Assembly (NCBI RefSeq): GCF_000145035.1
Contig: NC_014387.1
Location: forward strand, 2,966,001 to 3,030,000
DNA from: Butyrivibrio proteoclasticus B316
GTDB taxonomy: Bacteria > Bacillota > Clostridia > Lachnospirales > Lachnospiraceae
Reading direction: 5' to 3'
DNA length: 64,000 nucleotides
The notes below the pieces were generated by a model. The model did no database searches. It was not told the DNA's origin and saw only the letters and a program-made list of their open reading frames with translations. Of this stretch, positions 44,025 to 51,405 are shown in pieces. Numbering within the stretch: the stretch's first letter is position 1; each line of letters opens with the position of its first letter. The translations under genes and the position numbers were made by a program.

Positions 44025-44935
44025 TACTTCTGTACCTTACCACCCTCTACTACAAGAGTATCCTCATAATCAGCTCCGTATGTATCAAGGAGGGTTGCTT
44101 CATAATCAGCGTGGAAGAAGTTCTCTTCGCCGATAGCCTTGATCTCATCGTTGAGCCAGTTTAAAAGTGTTTCGTTGCCTTTTGTTACTGCAGGTGCAAT
44201 TGTGTCAGAATCTCCAAGTGATGGAACTCCAACAGTAAAGCCTTCATTCTCGATTGCAAAGGCTATAACCTCAGTGTTGTCGTTAGCCCAGCCTGCTGCA
44301 TTACCATTCTCAATAGCTGTCTTGGCTTCTGCGTATGCATCATACTTCTGAAGCTTGATATCAGGATAGTTCTTTTCAAGATAAGTCTCTGCTGTGGTTC
44401 CTGAGATAACAATGATCTCATCGTCTGCACCAACATTGTCAAGGCTGTCGATAACTGCATCAGATGGAGAAACAACGCCAAGTGCTACATTCATGTAAGG
44501 AAGAGCAAAATCAACTTCCTGAGCTCTCTCCTCAGTTACTGTAAAGTTTGCAAGAATGATGTCTACCTTACCTGTCTGAAGATACTCAATTCTGTTTGCA
44601 GCTTCTGTTGATACGTAATTGATCTTAACTCCAAGATCCTGACCAATCCTCTCAGCGAAGTATACATCGTAACCGGCATACTCACCGTTCTCATCAACAT
44701 ATCCAAATGGGCTCTTATCAGAAAATACTCCGATGTTGATTGTTCCGCTTTCCTTGATCTCATCTAGAGTTCTGTAAACCTCTGAAGAAGCTGGAGCCTC
44801 TGCTGTCTCTGCCTGAGCCTGTGCGTCTGAAGCGCTTGCTGTGCTTACGCTGCTTCCGCATCCGGTTATTGAAGCTCCAACGAGTGTTGCTGCTGTGATC
44901 ACGCCTGCTGACTTAGTAAAAAGATTCTTTTTCAT
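44024..44935 (-). CDS. Amino-acid ABC transporter substrate-binding lipoprotein
   Basis: Family 3 extracellular solute-binding protein. The signal peptide ends in the lipobox ASITGC; GTINIGVFSDKSPFGYVDEN, GEYAGYDVYFAERIG and DIILANFTVTEERAQEVDFA are the usual ligand-site phrases. The start at 44935 is set by GGAGG nine bases upstream and by the signal peptide; the longer frame overlaps metY and is spurious. Lying directly after metY and across from an Rrf2 regulator, it most likely binds cystine, cysteine or another sulfur compound (inference). Confidence 0.92.
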   Translation of the reverse strand: MKKNLFTKSAGVITAATLVGASITGCGSSVSTASASDAQAQAETAEAPASSEVYRTLDEIKESGTINIGVFSDKSPFGYVDENGEYAGYDVYFAERIGQDLGVKINYVSTEAANRIEYLQTGKVDIILANFTVTEERAQEVDFALPYMNVALGVVSPSDAVIDSLDNVGADDEIIVISGTTAETYLEKNYPDIKLQKYDAYAEAKTAIENGNAAGWANDNTEVIAFAIENEGFTVGVPSLGDSDTIAPAVTKGNETLLNWLNDEIKAIGEENFFHADYEATLLDTYGADYEDTLVVEGGKVQK

Positions 44936-44960
44936 AATTTTTTCCTCCGATAATTTCTGT

Positions 44961-46238
44961 TTATACTGCTGCAAAGCCCTTTTCAAGGTCTGCAATAATA
45001 TCATCAATGTGCTCTGTACCGATTGATAGTCTGATGGTACTCTGTGTGATTCCCTGATCTGCAAGCTCATCATCATTAAGCTGTGAATGAGTTGTTGATG
45101 CAGGATGAATTACAAGACTCTTAACATCGGCTACATTTGCAAGAAGAGAGAAAATCTCAAGGTTATCAATAAACTTCCATGCTGCCTCTTTTCCGCCCTT
45201 GATCTCAAATGTAAAGATTGATGCTCCTCCATTAGGGAAGTACTTCTCATAAAGAGCATGATCAGGGTGATCCGAAAGAGATGGATGGTTAACCTTCTCA
45301 ACCTTAGGATGGTTTTTGAGGAACTCTACAACCTTTTTGGTATTCTCAGCATGTCTGTCAAGTCTGAGTGACAGTGTCTCAACTCCCTGAAGGAGAAGGA
45401 ATGCATTGAATGGAGAAATTGTAGCTCCTGTGTCTCTTAAGAGAATAGCTCTTATATATGTAACGAAAGCTGCCGGTCCTACAGCATCATAGAAAGATAC
45501 TCCGTGATAGCTTGGGTTAGGAGCTGCTATCTGAGGATAGTTGCCGCTTTCCTTCCAGTTGAACTTACCTGACTCAACAATGATTCCGCCAAGTGTTGTT
45601 CCATGGCCGCCAATGAACTTGGTTGCTGAATGTACAACAATGTCTGCACCATGCTCGATTGGTCTTATAAGGTAAGGTGTTCCGAAAGTATTATCAATAA
45701 CAAGTGGAAGTCCATGCTTGTGAGCAATCTCTGCGATAGCATCAATATCAGGAATATCACTATTAGGATTTCCAAGTGTCTCAAGGTAGATAGCTCTTGT
45801 GTTATCCTGAATAGCTCCCTCAACCTCTGCAAGGTTATGAGCATCTACAAAAGTTGTAGTAATTCCAAACTGTGGAAGTGTATGTGCAAGGAGGTTATAG
45901 CTTCCGCCGTAAATTGTCTTCTGAGCTACAATATGTCCGCCATTTGCTGCAAGTGCTTCTATAGTATATGTAATAGCTGCTGCTCCGGATGCAAGTGCAA
46001 GTGCTGCGCTTCCGCCTTCAAGAGCTGCAAGTCTCTTCTCAAGGACATCCTGAGTTGAGTTTGTAAGTCTTCCATAAATGTTTCCTGCATCAGCAAGACC
46101 AAATCTGTCAGCCGCATGCTGGCTGTTTCTGAATACATAAGATGTTGTCTGGTAAATAGGTACTGCCCTTGCGTCTGTTGCCGGATCCGGCTGTTCCTGG
46201 CCTACATGTAACTGAAGTGTCTCAAATTTGTAACTCAT
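44961..46238 (-). CDS. metY: O-acetylhomoserine sulfhydrylase (MetY type)
   Basis: PLP enzyme that makes homocysteine from O-acetylhomoserine and sulfide. Its 425 residues include ETLQLHVGQEQPDPATDARA, VPIYQTTSYVFRNSQHAADR and the PLP-lysine region VHSATKFIGGHGTTLGG (Lys in SATKF), and the MetY-type insert SFYDAVGPAAFVTYIRAILL. It is the first gene of an operon with an amino-acid ABC importer and is divergent from an Rrf2 regulator. Cys/Met family relatives such as cystathionine synthases are shorter. Confidence 0.95.
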   Translation of the reverse strand: MSYKFETLQLHVGQEQPDPATDARAVPIYQTTSYVFRNSQHAADRFGLADAGNIYGRLTNSTQDVLEKRLAALEGGSAALALASGAAAITYTIEALAANGGHIVAQKTIYGGSYNLLAHTLPQFGITTTFVDAHNLAEVEGAIQDNTRAIYLETLGNPNSDIPDIDAIAEIAHKHGLPLVIDNTFGTPYLIRPIEHGADIVVHSATKFIGGHGTTLGGIIVESGKFNWKESGNYPQIAAPNPSYHGVSFYDAVGPAAFVTYIRAILLRDTGATISPFNAFLLLQGVETLSLRLDRHAENTKKVVEFLKNHPKVEKVNHPSLSDHPDHALYEKYFPNGGASIFTFEIKGGKEAAWKFIDNLEIFSLLANVADVKSLVIHPASTTHSQLNDDELADQGITQSTIRLSIGTEHIDDIIADLEKGFAAV

Positions 46239-46317
46239 ATCTTTCTCCTCCTGATTATGTTTTTTCTTTTTCCAAAATACTGTTTAATGCGTTAAAGCGT
46301 TTTAAGTGTTGTTGTTA

Positions 46318-46346
46318 TGCTACTTCTATTTACCTACTATGTCAAT
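46318..46346 (-). promoter_or_regulatory. metY operon promoter
   Basis: On the minus strand TTGACA (46341-46346) and TAGCAT (46318-46323) are 17 bases apart, about 80 bases before the metY start. The A/T-rich flank between metY and the Rrf2 gene is where an Rrf2/CymR-type repressor would be expected to bind; I could not identify a convincing dyad. Confidence 0.65.
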
Positions 46347-46462
46347 ATGTTTTATAATATGCTTTACTTATCACTACATATAATCAAAAGCTATCAGTAC
46401 AACTGCACTAAACTCATTTAATTCTGATACAATATGATAAAGAGAAAGATTAGGAGATATAT

Positions 46463-46858
46463 ATGTTTTCTACAAAGAGTCGTTACGCACTTCGTATATT
46501 AATAGATCTGGCACAACAAAAAAGTGATGATTTCATTCCTCTTAAGGATATCGCCGAAAGACAGGACATATCCAAAAAATATCTTGAGATCATAGCCAAG
46601 GACCTGGTAAAGGGCGGCCTTATAAGAGGCGCCAGCGGCAAACATGGTGGTTATATGTTAACCCGCGCACCTGAGGATTATTCTGTAGGAGAAATTATTG
46701 ATCATATGGAAGGTACCTTTGCTCCGGTTGTATGTCTTGAAGAAAATGCAGGTGAATGTCCTCGTTCCGGAGTATGCAAAACTATATCCATGTGGACAGA
46801 ATTTTACGAACTTGAGAGGAATTTCTTTTACGGTAAAAAACTCAGTGACCTGCTATAA
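46463..46858 (+). CDS. Rrf2-family regulator (CymR-like)
   Basis: A 131-residue winged-helix regulator. MFSTKSRYALRILIDLAQQK and IAERQDISKKYLEIIAKDLV with LIRGASGKHGGYMLTRAPED are typical Rrf2 N-terminal sequences. Two of the three C-terminal cysteines usual for Fe-S types are present in VVCLEENAGECPRSGVC, which actually holds three (Cys at VVC, GEC, GVC), so a cluster or thiol sensor is possible. It is divergent from the metY-ABC operon, like CymR, which represses cysteine metabolism in Firmicutes. Confidence 0.9.
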   Translation: MFSTKSRYALRILIDLAQQKSDDFIPLKDIAERQDISKKYLEIIAKDLVKGGLIRGASGKHGGYMLTRAPEDYSVGEIIDHMEGTFAPVVCLEENAGECPRSGVCKTISMWTEFYELERNFFYGKKLSDLL

Positions 46859-46874
46859 AAGAAATATTTACTCA

Positions 46875-46912
46875 AGAAAAAAGGTTGTCTACATTCACAT
46901 GTAAACAACCTT
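46875..46912 (-). terminator. Terminator of the tRNA operon
   Basis: AAGGTTGT-TACAT pairs with ATGTA-ACAACCTT, and on the minus strand a T run follows. It lies after tRNA-Leu; on the plus strand it also ends the Rrf2 transcript less clearly. Confidence 0.85.
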
Positions 46913-46921
46913 AAATATTCG

Positions 46922-47001
<80 letters not shown>

Positions 47002-47049
47002 AAAAATAATGAAATCCCTAACCTTCATAAAGAAGCTAGGGATTATTAC

Positions 47050-47122
47050 TGAGACACGGGGGATTCGAACCCCCGACAACTTGATTAAAAGTCAAGTGCT
47101 CTACCACCTGAGCTAGTATCCC
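47050..47122 (-). tRNA. tRNA-Lys (UUU)
   Basis: Acceptor GGGATAC/GTGTCTC with two G-T pairs at most, anticodon stem CTTGA/TCAAG and loop CTTTTAA (anticodon TTT), T-arm GGGGGTTCGAATCCCCC. Confidence 0.95.
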
Positions 47123-47167
47123 ATATGTAATTGTAAAACTGCGACGTAGTAAATCCATCGCTTCTAG

Positions 47168-47239
47168 CTGGGCTAGCCGGATTCGAACCGTCGTATGCAG
47201 CAGTCAAAGTGCTGTGCCTTACCGCTTGGCGATAGCCCA
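47168..47239 (-). tRNA. tRNA-Gln (UUG)
   Basis: Acceptor TGGGCTA/TAGCCCA, anticodon loop CTTTGAC (anticodon TTG), T-arm CGGTTCGAATCCG. The first base T instead of G is usual for tRNA-Gln. It is the expected substrate of the GlnRS in this window. Confidence 0.95.
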
Positions 47240-47354
47240 AGAATGTAAGAGCTTGAGCCACGTTTAGCTGGAGCTTCTACAATTATTATTCTATGCCTTT
47301 TATAGAGCATATTCAAGAAAAAACGCCGACTAACATCGGCACTTATTTCTCTAG

Positions 47355-47429
47355 GGTGGCTAGAGGGACTCGAACCCTCGATCTCCAGAACCACAATCTG
47401 GCGCGTTAACCAACTACGCTATAGCCACC
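47355..47429 (-). tRNA. tRNA-His (GUG)
   Basis: Anticodon loop TTGTGGT (anticodon GTG). The acceptor carries the extra 5' G paired with C73 (GGTGGCTA/TAGCCACC), the identity element for HisRS. Confidence 0.95.
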
Positions 47430-47450
47430 ATATTTTGGCTAAAAAATTAG

Positions 47451-47524
<74 letters not shown>

Positions 47525-47553
47525 ACGTTCAAAGTGAGTAAAGCATTTTGCTC

Positions 47554-47635
47554 TACATTCTTCACTAAGCTCGACAAGTCTCGCTAAGTGAAAATGTATG
47601 GTTCGCACTAGGCTCGAAAGAACCTCGCCAAGTGC
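47554..47635 (-). repeat. Two tandem hairpins in the tRNA-Gly/tRNA-Arg spacer
   Basis: On the minus strand two similar hairpins follow each other: CACTTGGCGAGG...CGAGCCTAGTG (47605-47635) and CACTTAGCGAGA...CGAGCTTAGTG (47561-47592, extended by TACATT/AATGTA). They share the frame CACTTRGCGAG-N-CGAGCYTAGTG with loop changes and a paired change (G/C to A/T), which suggests a conserved RNA structure. Confidence 0.7.
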
Positions 47636-47644
47636 TCTACTCAA

Positions 47645-47715
47645 AGCGGGTGATGGGAATCGAACCCACGTATCCAGCTTGGAAGGCTGGTGTTCTACCA
47701 TTGAACTACACCCGC
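47645..47715 (-). tRNA. tRNA-Gly (UCC)
   Basis: Acceptor GCGGGTG/CACCCGC (T discriminator), anticodon stem CCAGC/GCTGG with loop CTTCCAA (anticodon TCC). Confidence 0.95.
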
Positions 47716-47735
47716 AAGGTGTTGCGTTACGTTAG

Positions 47736-47810
47736 TCGGGGTGACAGGATTCGAACCTGCGACCCCCTGCTCCCAAAGCAGGTGCTCTAGCCAAACTGAG
47801 CCACACCCCG
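47736..47810 (-). tRNA. tRNA-Pro (UGG)
   Basis: Acceptor CGGGGTG/CACCCCG, anticodon stem CCTGC/GCAGG with loop TTTGGGA (anticodon TGG). It is first in the operon. Flanking TTGCGTTACG (47722-47731) and CGTAACGCAA (47837-47846) are perfect complements that could pair leader and trailer. Confidence 0.95.
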
Positions 47811-47851
47811 ATTTCTTAATCGTTGTTGCCTTTTGCCGTAACGCAAGAAGT

Positions 47852-47881
47852 ATTATATAACGATTTCAAAGGAAATGTCAA
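47852..47881 (-). promoter_or_regulatory. Promoter of the seven-tRNA operon
   Basis: On the minus strand TTGACA (47876-47881) and TATAAT (47852-47857) are both perfect consensus boxes, 18 bases apart. Confidence 0.85.
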
Positions 47882-47909
47882 CACTATTTTTACAAGTTTT
47901 TTTACGATT

Positions 47910-48392
47910 TTATAAATACTTAATTTCGTATTCAACCTGTCCTTCATCATCGATCAAAAGCACTAAATAACTGGGTCTTCGGCCTTCCTGTCTCGGATAG
48001 GATAAGCTTCCGGGATTGAACAGATAAACATCATCTATCTTTTTGGCAACAGGCTTATGACTGTGTCCAAAAATAATTATATCTGCTCCTCTGGCAATTC
48101 CTTCACTTCTGATACTCTCGTAATCCATGCTCACATAATAATGATGGCCATGAGTAACAAAAAAAGTATGCCCGTCAAGTTCAAACTCAAGCTCTCTGTT
48201 AAGATCAGAGAAAAAATCATTATTACCGGCCACAAAATAAACCGGACAATTTGCAGCCAGTGCAAATTTACCTTCAGAACCTTCAAAATCGCCGCAATGG
48301 ATTATTCCATCCACTGGCTCTTCTATATCAAGTACATCATAGAAGTTCTGATCTCTTCCATGTGTATCGCTTACAACAAGATACTTATGCAT
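47910..48392 (-). CDS. YfcE/MJ0936-type metallophosphodiesterase
   Basis: A 160-residue calcineurin-like phosphoesterase. Metal-ligand motifs are in order: VVSDTHGRDQN, IIHCGDFEG, VAGNNDF, FVTHGHHYYV and IIFGHSHKP. Such enzymes hydrolyse phosphodiesters in vitro; the natural substrate is unclear. The start at 48392 (MHKYLVVSD) has GGGGTG upstream. It follows rdgB by 15 bases, as is common in Firmicutes. Confidence 0.92.
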   Translation of the reverse strand: MHKYLVVSDTHGRDQNFYDVLDIEEPVDGIIHCGDFEGSEGKFALAANCPVYFVAGNNDFFSDLNRELEFELDGHTFFVTHGHHYYVSMDYESIRSEGIARGADIIIFGHSHKPVAKKIDDVYLFNPGSLSYPRQEGRRPSYLVLLIDDEGQVEYEIKYL

Positions 48393-48407
48393 ATTACACC
48401 CCAAACA

Positions 48408-49025
48408 TTACTTTCCAAGCTCTGCGCGCAGTACTTCTTCCATTTCTCTGAGCGCTTTACCTCTATGGCTGATCGCATTTTTCTCATCTTCAGTCAGCTC
48501 CGCGCTTGTCTTGCCATATTCAGGCAGGAAGAATATAGGGTCATATCCAAAGCCATTGCTACCGGCTATTTCATGTGCTATATGTCCCTCCATTTTGCCA
48601 AGAAATGCAAACTTACGTCCATCAGGGAAAACAGCTGAAATAGCGCACACAAACCTTGCTGTTCTCTCATCCTCAGGTACACCCTCAAGTTTATCTATTA
48701 TGGCCTTGTTCTTAATGTCATAGGATGTATCTTTTCCCATATATCTGGCCGAATATATACCAGGTTCCCCACCAAGGTAGTCAACCTCAAGACCTGAATC
48801 ATCTGCAAGAACTATACTCTCATCTGCAGGATCAAGCTTCTTAAGACTCTTTGAAACAGACTCGGCCTTTATCATGGAATTTTCTTCAAAAGTGGTTCCT
48901 GTCTCCTCTATATCATCCTGAACTCCAGCCTCAGCCATAGATAAAATATCCATGCCAAGATCCCCCAGAATTCTGTGTATTTCTTTTAACTTGCCTTTAT
49001 TGCCAGTAGCAAAAACTATTCTCAT
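48408..49025 (-). CDS. rdgB: XTP/dITP diphosphatase (RdgB/HAM1)
   Basis: House-cleaning pyrophosphatase that removes ITP, XTP and their deoxy forms. The 205-residue protein starts RIVFATGNKGKLKEIHRIL, with VLADDSGLEVDYLGGEPG, YSARYMG, SNGFGYDPIFFLPEYGKT and ISHRGKALREM, all family signatures. Its ATG overlaps the stop of the pseudo-amidase gene (ATGA), so the genes are coupled. Confidence 0.96.
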   Translation of the reverse strand: MRIVFATGNKGKLKEIHRILGDLGMDILSMAEAGVQDDIEETGTTFEENSMIKAESVSKSLKKLDPADESIVLADDSGLEVDYLGGEPGIYSARYMGKDTSYDIKNKAIIDKLEGVPEDERTARFVCAISAVFPDGRKFAFLGKMEGHIAHEIAGSNGFGYDPIFFLPEYGKTSAELTEDEKNAISHRGKALREMEEVLRAELGK

Positions 49026-50071
49026 CGCATCTCCTCAAAAGCATCCGAAATTCCCTGATAAATACCGGATGCAAGTTTAGTTTTATATGATTTATCCTGT
49101 AATTTCTTTTGACCCGATTCATCACCAGGTACTTGTATTATCAGTTTCGCGGAAGGAACTTCCGATGTTGTGAGTATTGCATCATCCTCATACTCCGGCT
49201 TGGTCCCAAGAACATTTATTCCACTTGAAGTGCATGAATTGACTAAAGTTCCCGCAAGAGAGGCGTTACTAAGCCTTCTAAGATAGTATTCGTCATTATA
49301 ATAAGCTATGATTCCATCGGCTCCCGTCTGATCAGAATTAGCACCAATCCTGACTACCATATCTGCCTGCACATCTTCTATCAGCTGAAGTTTTCTTGCA
49401 TCGTCCACATATGCGTCAGACAGCCTTGTATAGTAGAATTTAATGTTATTATTCTCATCCTTCTCAGCCTGAGTTCTCAGTAAAAGAGCTGTATCAAGCG
49501 CCAGGTCTTTATCTGAAGCTTCATCTGATATATCAGTATCCGGATCAACGTATCCGATTGGATCAACCACTACGATTTGATCGAATTCTTCGTGTGGTTT
49601 AAAAAATCTGACTTCTATAGTACTCGACTCTGTCAATGAGCTTTCGTTGGCATAAAGGCCATTTAACTTAAAATCAAGACATACGCTGCCTGTATCATTC
49701 TCAGTAATGCAAACCGCCTCATCTATTATATCCAGATCGGATAAAACAGCATTATCCAGATAATAGCCTTCTTCCCTGCTGTCAATGTAAATACGAAGTT
49801 CGTGATCTACATATCTGTCTTCCATGACAATATCATCTGAGCTTACACTCTTAGATAGAGGAATAGTAAGTTTCCCACTCTGATCCCCTGACACATTTCT
49901 ATCTACCAAAAGATTATATGACTCACTGCTGAACTCTCTGTCAACACTTGTACCTGCAGCGTCAGTAATGAGAATATGCTTGGTAGCAGATCTGTGTAGC
50001 ATCACTGCGATGCTGCAGACAGTAAAAACAGATGCCTTGATAAACATCTTTTTCATCTCTGCATTATTCAT
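49022..50071 (-). CDS. Membrane-anchored Amidase_3-like protein lacking zinc ligands
   Basis: A 349-residue exported protein with a signal anchor (about residues 8-25). The C-terminal half resembles N-acetylmuramoyl-L-alanine amidase (Amidase_3): QIVVVDPIGYVDPDTDISDE in place of the VxIDPGHGG strand, TRLSDAYVDDARKLQLIEDV, ADMVVRIGANSDQTGADGII in place of SIHANS, and AKLIIQVPGDESGQKKLQDK. The His residues of GHGG and SIHAN, which bind zinc, are absent, so it is probably inactive. The N-terminal half (FSSESYNLLVDRNVSGDQSG; VMEDRYVDHELRIYIDSREE) is of unknown, beta-rich type. It is co-transcribed with rdgB and the methyltransferase. Confidence 0.78.
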   Translation of the reverse strand: MNNAEMKKMFIKASVFTVCSIAVMLHRSATKHILITDAAGTSVDREFSSESYNLLVDRNVSGDQSGKLTIPLSKSVSSDDIVMEDRYVDHELRIYIDSREEGYYLDNAVLSDLDIIDEAVCITENDTGSVCLDFKLNGLYANESSLTESSTIEVRFFKPHEEFDQIVVVDPIGYVDPDTDISDEASDKDLALDTALLLRTQAEKDENNNIKFYYTRLSDAYVDDARKLQLIEDVQADMVVRIGANSDQTGADGIIAYYNDEYYLRRLSNASLAGTLVNSCTSSGINVLGTKPEYEDDAILTTSEVPSAKLIIQVPGDESGQKKLQDKSYKTKLASGIYQGISDAFEEMR

Positions 50072-50077
50072 CTATTC

Positions 50078-51226
50078 TCATCCGTTTCTCTTAGGAGGCT
50101 TAGGTCCCATAAACTGGTAAAAATATGTCTTTATCATACCGTTATAAATTTTACGGTTCTTGTCAGCTTTTTTACCAATAAATTTCTCAGCCTGCTCAAA
50201 TCCTGTTATCAGATACATTGACCAGGAATCAAGTTCCTTGTACCTTGCACCAATTGTCTTATAAAGGGCTGGTAGTTCATCCTGTTCACCGATTCTCTCT
50301 CCATATGGAGGGTTTGTAATAATAAAGCCATATTTCTTCCTGTGGCTAAGATCAGCTATATCCCTAGCCTGGAAATGTATCATATTCTCCACGCCTGCCT
50401 TTTTGGCATTAATACGTGCTATATCAACCATTTCCGGATCAAGGTCATATCCCTGAATATCTGTCTCTACGCTTGTATCTATATCATCTCTGGCCTCATC
50501 TCGTACGTCTGCCCAGTTCTGAGGAGTTATGATATGAGTCCAGCTCTCAGCTGTGAAATGTCTGTTCATTCCCGGAGCAATATTGGCAGCCATCATGGCA
50601 GCCTCGATTGGAATAGTTCCACTTCCGCAGAAAGGATCGACCAGAATTCTGTCAGCATGCCATGGAGTGAGCATGATAAGAGCAGCTGCAAGGTTCTCTG
50701 CAATAGGAGCCTTGGATTCAAGCTTTCTATAGCCTCTTTTATGAAGTGAATCTCCTGTTGTGTCAAGGGCAACAGTAACTTCATCCTTCATTATAAATAC
50801 CCTGATAGGAAAGCTCTCTGCATCTTCCTTGAACCAGTCTGTATGATAGCTCTGCTTCATACGCTCAACTATAGCCTTTTTGACAATAGACTGAATGTCA
50901 GACGGGCTAAAGAGCTTACTCTTAACACTAGATGCCTTCTTAACCCAGAATTTACCGCGCTCAGGGATAAATTCTTCCCAGGGAAGGCTCTTTACTCCCT
51001 GAAACAATTCCTCAAAAGATTCAGCATGAAAGCTTCCTACTTTGATAAGGATTCTCTCTGCAGTTCTAAGGCATATATTAGCTCTGCATACGGCATCAGC
51101 ATCACCGGCAAAAGTAATTCTGCCATCCACAGATTCAGTAATGTCATATCCAAGGTCAATGATTTCTTTTTTTAGTACGGCTTCCAGTCCAAAGTGGCAT
51201 GGAGCAATTAATTCCATTTTTTTCAT
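50078..51226 (-). CDS. THUMP-domain RNA methyltransferase (RlmL-type)
   Basis: SAM-dependent methyltransferase for guanosine in 23S rRNA. An N-terminal ferredoxin-like/THUMP region (about residues 1-160: APCHFGLEAVLKKEIIDLGY) precedes the Rossmann domain with DPFCGSGTIPIEAAMMAANI, GYDLDPEMVDIARINAKKAG and the catalytic NPPYGERIG. At 382 residues it corresponds to the N-terminal half of E. coli RlmL and to the Firmicutes YpsC group. It is first in the operon with the pseudo-amidase, rdgB and yfcE-like genes. Confidence 0.93.
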   Translation of the reverse strand: MKKMELIAPCHFGLEAVLKKEIIDLGYDITESVDGRITFAGDADAVCRANICLRTAERILIKVGSFHAESFEELFQGVKSLPWEEFIPERGKFWVKKASSVKSKLFSPSDIQSIVKKAIVERMKQSYHTDWFKEDAESFPIRVFIMKDEVTVALDTTGDSLHKRGYRKLESKAPIAENLAAALIMLTPWHADRILVDPFCGSGTIPIEAAMMAANIAPGMNRHFTAESWTHIITPQNWADVRDEARDDIDTSVETDIQGYDLDPEMVDIARINAKKAGVENMIHFQARDIADLSHRKKYGFIITNPPYGERIGEQDELPALYKTIGARYKELDSWSMYLITGFEQAEKFIGKKADKNRKIYNGMIKTYFYQFMGPKPPKRNG

Positions 51227-51346
51227 ATATTAATCTCTGTTTCCTCATTCATCTGTCTACAACAACAGCAGATTTATTATAACAATGCTAAAGACATGTT
51301 GCAAACTTCAAGGATTTTCTACCCTCATGAATTAACCCATATATAA

Positions 51347-51383
51347 GGAAAAAAGGACCTGTTCACACTAGGTGACAGGCCCT
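51347..51383 (-). terminator. Terminator of the giant pectinase gene
   Basis: On the minus strand GGGCCTGTCAC and GTGAACAGGTCC pair and are followed by TTTTTT. Confidence 0.9.
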
Positions 51384-51405
51384 CATTTCTTAAAACGTTA
51401 TTTTC

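Noticed and set aside
44936..45076. Extended start of the amino-acid-binding lipoprotein
   Set aside because: It would overlap metY and bury the signal peptide; GGAGG before 44935 gives a proper lipoprotein start.
46239..46462. SAM riboswitch or T-box upstream of metY
   Set aside because: The leader between the TTGACA/TAGCAT promoter and metY is only about 75 bases and shows no such signature; Rrf2 control is more likely.
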